From positions 1 to 17,353 of the forward strand of contig JACNJI010000305.1 in NCBI GenBank assembly GCA_014382645.1: a DNA stretch of 17,353 nucleotides, given 5' to 3'. The notes beneath the pieces were generated by a model. The model worked only from the letters and a program-made list of their open reading frames with translations, did not search any database and was not told where the DNA came from. The position numbers and the translations under genes were made by a program. Of the stretch, positions 14,578-17,353 are shown one piece after another. How positions within the stretch are numbered: the first letter of the stretch is position 1; every line of letters begins with the position of its first letter. The DNA comes from Verrucomicrobiota bacterium (GTDB taxonomy: Bacteria > Verrucomicrobiota > Verrucomicrobiia > Opitutales > Seribacteraceae).

Positions 14578-17353
14578 TCATTCAGTTTCGGCAGACACTG
14601 CTTCTTCGTCGGTCTCGGTTTGTTCGTTTAGATACTCCTTCACACTCAAGTCGCCGACAAAGGAAACGCCATCCCGGCGTTCCACCACATGGTAGCGCTC
14701 GACATACTTCTGAACCACGTGAATTTTGGCGTCGAGGGGTTGGACGATAAGCAGTTGAAGGTGAAACTCCTTAAACAAATCCAACAGGAATTCAGAGAAC
14801 TCGTCGTCGGTCTTGCTAAACATTTCATCCACGGCAACGAGTCGGAAGGTTTCGGTTCTACGTCCACCCACGTCGATGCCATACTGGTAAGCTATGGCTG
14901 TCGCAAGGATGGTGGAAGCGAGGCGATTCTTCTCCCCTCCCGACTTCCCCGAAGCTCCCGAGTAACTTTGTCTCAAGTCCCCTTCCTTATAGAATTCATC
15001 AGCTCGGAAGCGAAACCAATTACGAACGTCGATGACTCGGGAGGTCCAAGATTCGTCATTCTCTAGCTCTGCCAAAAATTGCTCTACCCTATGATAACGC
15101 TCGCGACGGCGATCTCTTTCCTCTTCCGCCTCCAGATCTCCCTCGAGAGCGTGTCGACGCATGGTCTTGAAGCGACGGACGCCATCATCACCGGAATCTT
15201 CTGCCTTCAACTGAATATAAGTGCCTTCCTTACGATCGAATGTGACACGTGACAGGTGCTCGTTAAGCTCATCAATGCGTTTGCGAATCCGATCCCGGTG
15301 AGATTCCAGAGCTTCACTGAAACTGGAAACTTCCTCAGGGACTTGAACACGGAGTAATTGCTCAAAGCGTTCTTTATTTTTCGCGAGATCCTCGAGCTCA
15401 ATCTGCTTTCTAACTTCCTCAAATGGATCAAAGGTCTTTTCATTGTAACCCTCCTCAAGATCGAGAGGTAATTCATCGCGAAAAGCCTGATTCTGAGGGG
15501 CGGCTACAAATCGTTGCATCGCGGCCACGTTCTGATCTCGAAATTTGTCGAGGGAAGATTCCAATTTCCGAATTTCATCCTCCATTGAATGAAGTGCGTT
15601 TCTTGCCGCCGATTCAATATCGTCAGGCTCTTCGGGGGGAACCCCAAAAGCATCCTCTATCTCCTGGAAAAGAGCTTCCACAACATTTTCACGCTGAGTC
15701 TCACCATCGTCATCCTCGATGCCTTTGACCGCTTCGGGGATTTGAAGCTCTTTCCTCGCATCATCAAGAAGCGATCGAAGATTCGTTATACGATCTTCGT
15801 TCCTTTCCGCTCGTGCCTCTACCCCACCAATTCGCCTCAAAATCTCGTCTCTCAATTCTTGTGAATCAGATAATTTTCGGGATGTCGAATCCAAGTCCTC
15901 CTTGAGCTTCCGAAGGACATCGGAACCACCAACTATCACACGTTCCTCATCTTCAAGATCAGCCATACGAGTGGCTATCCCGAGACGGTCGACATCGGAA
16001 AACTCTCCCGCACTGGAAACCAGTTGGGCGCCTGCCTTCAACTTCAATCGCAAATCAGTACGCTCGGAATCAGCTTCACGGACGGCTCGGGCTGCCTCAT
16101 CTGCCCTTTCACGAAGAAAGGCAAGCCGCTCGTCCAGGGACCTTTGCTTAGGGTCCACGTCCCATCCCAAAATGTGGCGGGAAGCATCTTCTACGGGATA
16201 CCTATCGTCCTTTTCGCGCAGCACCCCATCGGTTTTCACTAACCCCGAAAGGCAAAGAGCGTGAGGCATTTTATTAAATTCCTTATCGGGCTCATTTCTG
16301 CAAAGGTGAGGGAAACGGTCAGCCAATTCGGCTCGCAACCAGTTTTGACGACTTTCATCCAATTCGGTTCGCAGCGTTAATTTCGCAACAACCGAATCGT
16401 CGTGCAACTTAGGTTGCTTCGAATCGGACTTGGGGCAAACAAAGGCGAGCCGATTGCCTAATTCATTTTCGTGAAGAAAAGCTTCGGCTTTCTGAGCAAG
16501 TTTGGACGGGACTAAAACAGAAAGGGCAAAAGGACGCAACAGTCGCTCTATGACACCAGTCCATTTCTGCTCATCGGGCACAAGTTGAACGAGTTCGGCA
16601 ATAAATGGGAGCTCGCCAACATCTCGATCCAAAGCAACGGCTAAACTGTCTCGAAGGCGAGAGAGCTCAACGGGAACGTTGGAGTTACCCTCGAGCAAGT
16701 GACTTCTCTGGGCCTCTAGTTTGGAGATGATTTCGTTGGTGTTTCGCAGACTATAGCCAAGGTCGGGGAGCACTTCGTCCAATTCGGAAACCCTAGCTTC
16801 ATGACGTGGAAGTTTCTCCTGAAGTTCGTGACGCAAATCCAGAAAAGCCTCCTCTTCTTTAACGACGAGCCCACGCACCCACGAGCCTAGCAACCTCTCA
16901 AAAGTGGCAGCTCTCTTGGATACCATTTCACGCTTGTCGCGAAGGCGGTCTAATTCCGCACCTACTTGCTCTAGTCGGCGATTCTCGTCGCTATCCGACA
17001 AAACGCGTTCGAGGTGATGCACTTTTTCTCTCAGATGATCGACCTCTTCACGCGAACTCTTCAACCTAGCTCGCTCTGCTTCCTCACGATGCTTCAGTTC
17101 TTCTATACGTTCGATTCGACTCTCCAGTTCAGCATTGGCATAAAAAGGCTCAATCGTGGAACGCAATAATTCCGCTCGATCACGCTGGGTCAAAGATTCG
17201 ATAAACTTCTCGTGCGTACCCTTGATTTGATCCAATTCATCCAACTGACTGGCTGCAGTCTCTATACGACGATGCGTACCCCTCATGTCATCGAATCTAG
17301 CTTGCAGAGCCCCCCACTTTTCCCGCGCTCCTCCGTCGTCTCGCATATGCTCC
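14578..17353 (-). CDS. jetC: MukB-like SMC ATPase, Wadjet JetC / MksB type (N-terminus outside window)
   Basis: At least 922 residues of a condensin-like ATPase are encoded. The frame stays open through the right edge (GAG CAT before the ATG at 17346), and no Walker A motif is present, so the N-terminal nucleotide-binding half lies beyond the window. Long charged coiled coils occupy ~75–220 and ~400–760 (numbered from 17346). The middle (~222–400) has the JetC/MksB hinge-region pattern: SNVPVELSRLRDSL, GELPFIAELVQLV, GVIERLLRPFALSVLVP. The C-terminal head has the ABC signature S802-GGEK, Walker B with D840-E841 (FRLVAVDEMFSK), and LQLLIVQPLDAKIHVVQKYV, all typical of this family. In Wadjet, JetABC is a loop-extruding motor that senses small circular DNA, and JetD cuts it; MksB is the equivalent in chromosome-organising MksBEF. 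JetA and JetB should lie beyond 17353. No JetD gene follows. The acidic tail (TETDEEAVSAETE) is intact. Confidence 0.88.
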   Translation of the reverse strand, partial: EHMRDDGGAREKWGALQARFDDMRGTHRRIETAASQLDELDQIKGTHEKFIESLTQRDRAELLRSTIEPFYANAELESRIERIEELKHREEAERARLKSSREEVDHLREKVHHLERVLSDSDENRRLEQVGAELDRLRDKREMVSKRAATFERLLGSWVRGLVVKEEEAFLDLRHELQEKLPRHEARVSELDEVLPDLGYSLRNTNEIISKLEAQRSHLLEGNSNVPVELSRLRDSLAVALDRDVGELPFIAELVQLVPDEQKWTGVIERLLRPFALSVLVPSKLAQKAEAFLHENELGNRLAFVCPKSDSKQPKLHDDSVVAKLTLRTELDESRQNWLRAELADRFPHLCRNEPDKEFNKMPHALCLSGLVKTDGVLREKDDRYPVEDASRHILGWDVDPKQRSLDERLAFLRERADEAARAVREADSERTDLRLKLKAGAQLVSSAGEFSDVDRLGIATRMADLEDEERVIVGGSDVLRKLKEDLDSTSRKLSDSQELRDEILRRIGGVEARAERNEDRITNLRSLLDDARKELQIPEAVKGIEDDDGETQRENVVEALFQEIEDAFGVPPEEPDDIESAARNALHSMEDEIRKLESSLDKFRDQNVAAMQRFVAAPQNQAFRDELPLDLEEGYNEKTFDPFEEVRKQIELEDLAKNKERFEQLLRVQVPEEVSSFSEALESHRDRIRKRIDELNEHLSRVTFDRKEGTYIQLKAEDSGDDGVRRFKTMRRHALEGDLEAEEERDRRRERYHRVEQFLAELENDESWTSRVIDVRNWFRFRADEFYKEGDLRQSYSGASGKSGGEKNRLASTILATAIAYQYGIDVGGRRTETFRLVAVDEMFSKTDDEFSEFLLDLFKEFHLQLLIVQPLDAKIHVVQKYVERYHVVERRDGVSFVGDLSVKEYLNEQTETDEEAVSAETE

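Noticed and set aside
17338..17353. ATG at 17346 as the true start of the SMC-like gene, with GGAG just upstream
   Set aside because: The GGAG is only 3 bases away, the frame is open to the edge, and the Walker A half of the ATPase would be missing.
1..17353. CRISPR array, tRNA, rRNA, insertion sequence or prophage
   Set aside because: No regularly spaced repeats, cloverleaf sequence, transposase, integrase or phage structural gene was seen on either strand.

Overview
The window looks like chromosomal DNA of a member of the Planctomycetota–Verrucomicrobiota group. Three families found almost only there are present: a dehydrogenase propeller with a C-terminal CxxCH haem domain, a DUF1549/DUF1553 cytochrome, and a DUF1501 protein. 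The moderate base composition makes Verrucomicrobiota somewhat more likely than Planctomycetota, but that is an inference. The DNA is densely coding. No rRNA, tRNA, CRISPR array, insertion sequence or phage gene was seen, and no gap between genes exceeds about 210 bases.

Left part (1–6717). The 3' end of a Gfo/Idh/MocA oxidoreductase is followed by a very large secreted protein of about 1722 residues. That protein joins a NodB-like deacetylase domain, an FG-GAP/VCBS region, a PVC dehydrogenase propeller, HEAT repeats and a c-type haem domain. A convergent exported sugar isomerase-like TIM-barrel protein follows. Together these suggest oxidative processing of glycans or sugars outside the cytoplasm.

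Middle part (6718–10454). A small lysine-rich exported EF-hand protein has its own strong hairpin terminator. Next is a two-gene unit of a PLP aminotransferase and an omega-amidase-like nitrilase, which fits a glutamine transaminase/omega-amidase couple. It converges on a YghZ-type aldo/keto reductase.

Right part (10455–14383). A DUF1549/DUF1553 cytochrome gene is followed after 5 bases by a Tat-exported DUF1501 gene. This is the standard PVC pair.

Right edge (14384–17353). After a 194-base spacer that may hold a gene remnant lies, on the minus strand, most of a MukB-like SMC ATPase. It resembles JetC of the Wadjet plasmid-defence system (or MksB of MksBEF). Its N-terminus lies outside the window. 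No jetD gene follows it, so whether this is a full Wadjet or a three-subunit MksBEF-like condensin has to be settled from the sequence beyond position 17353.
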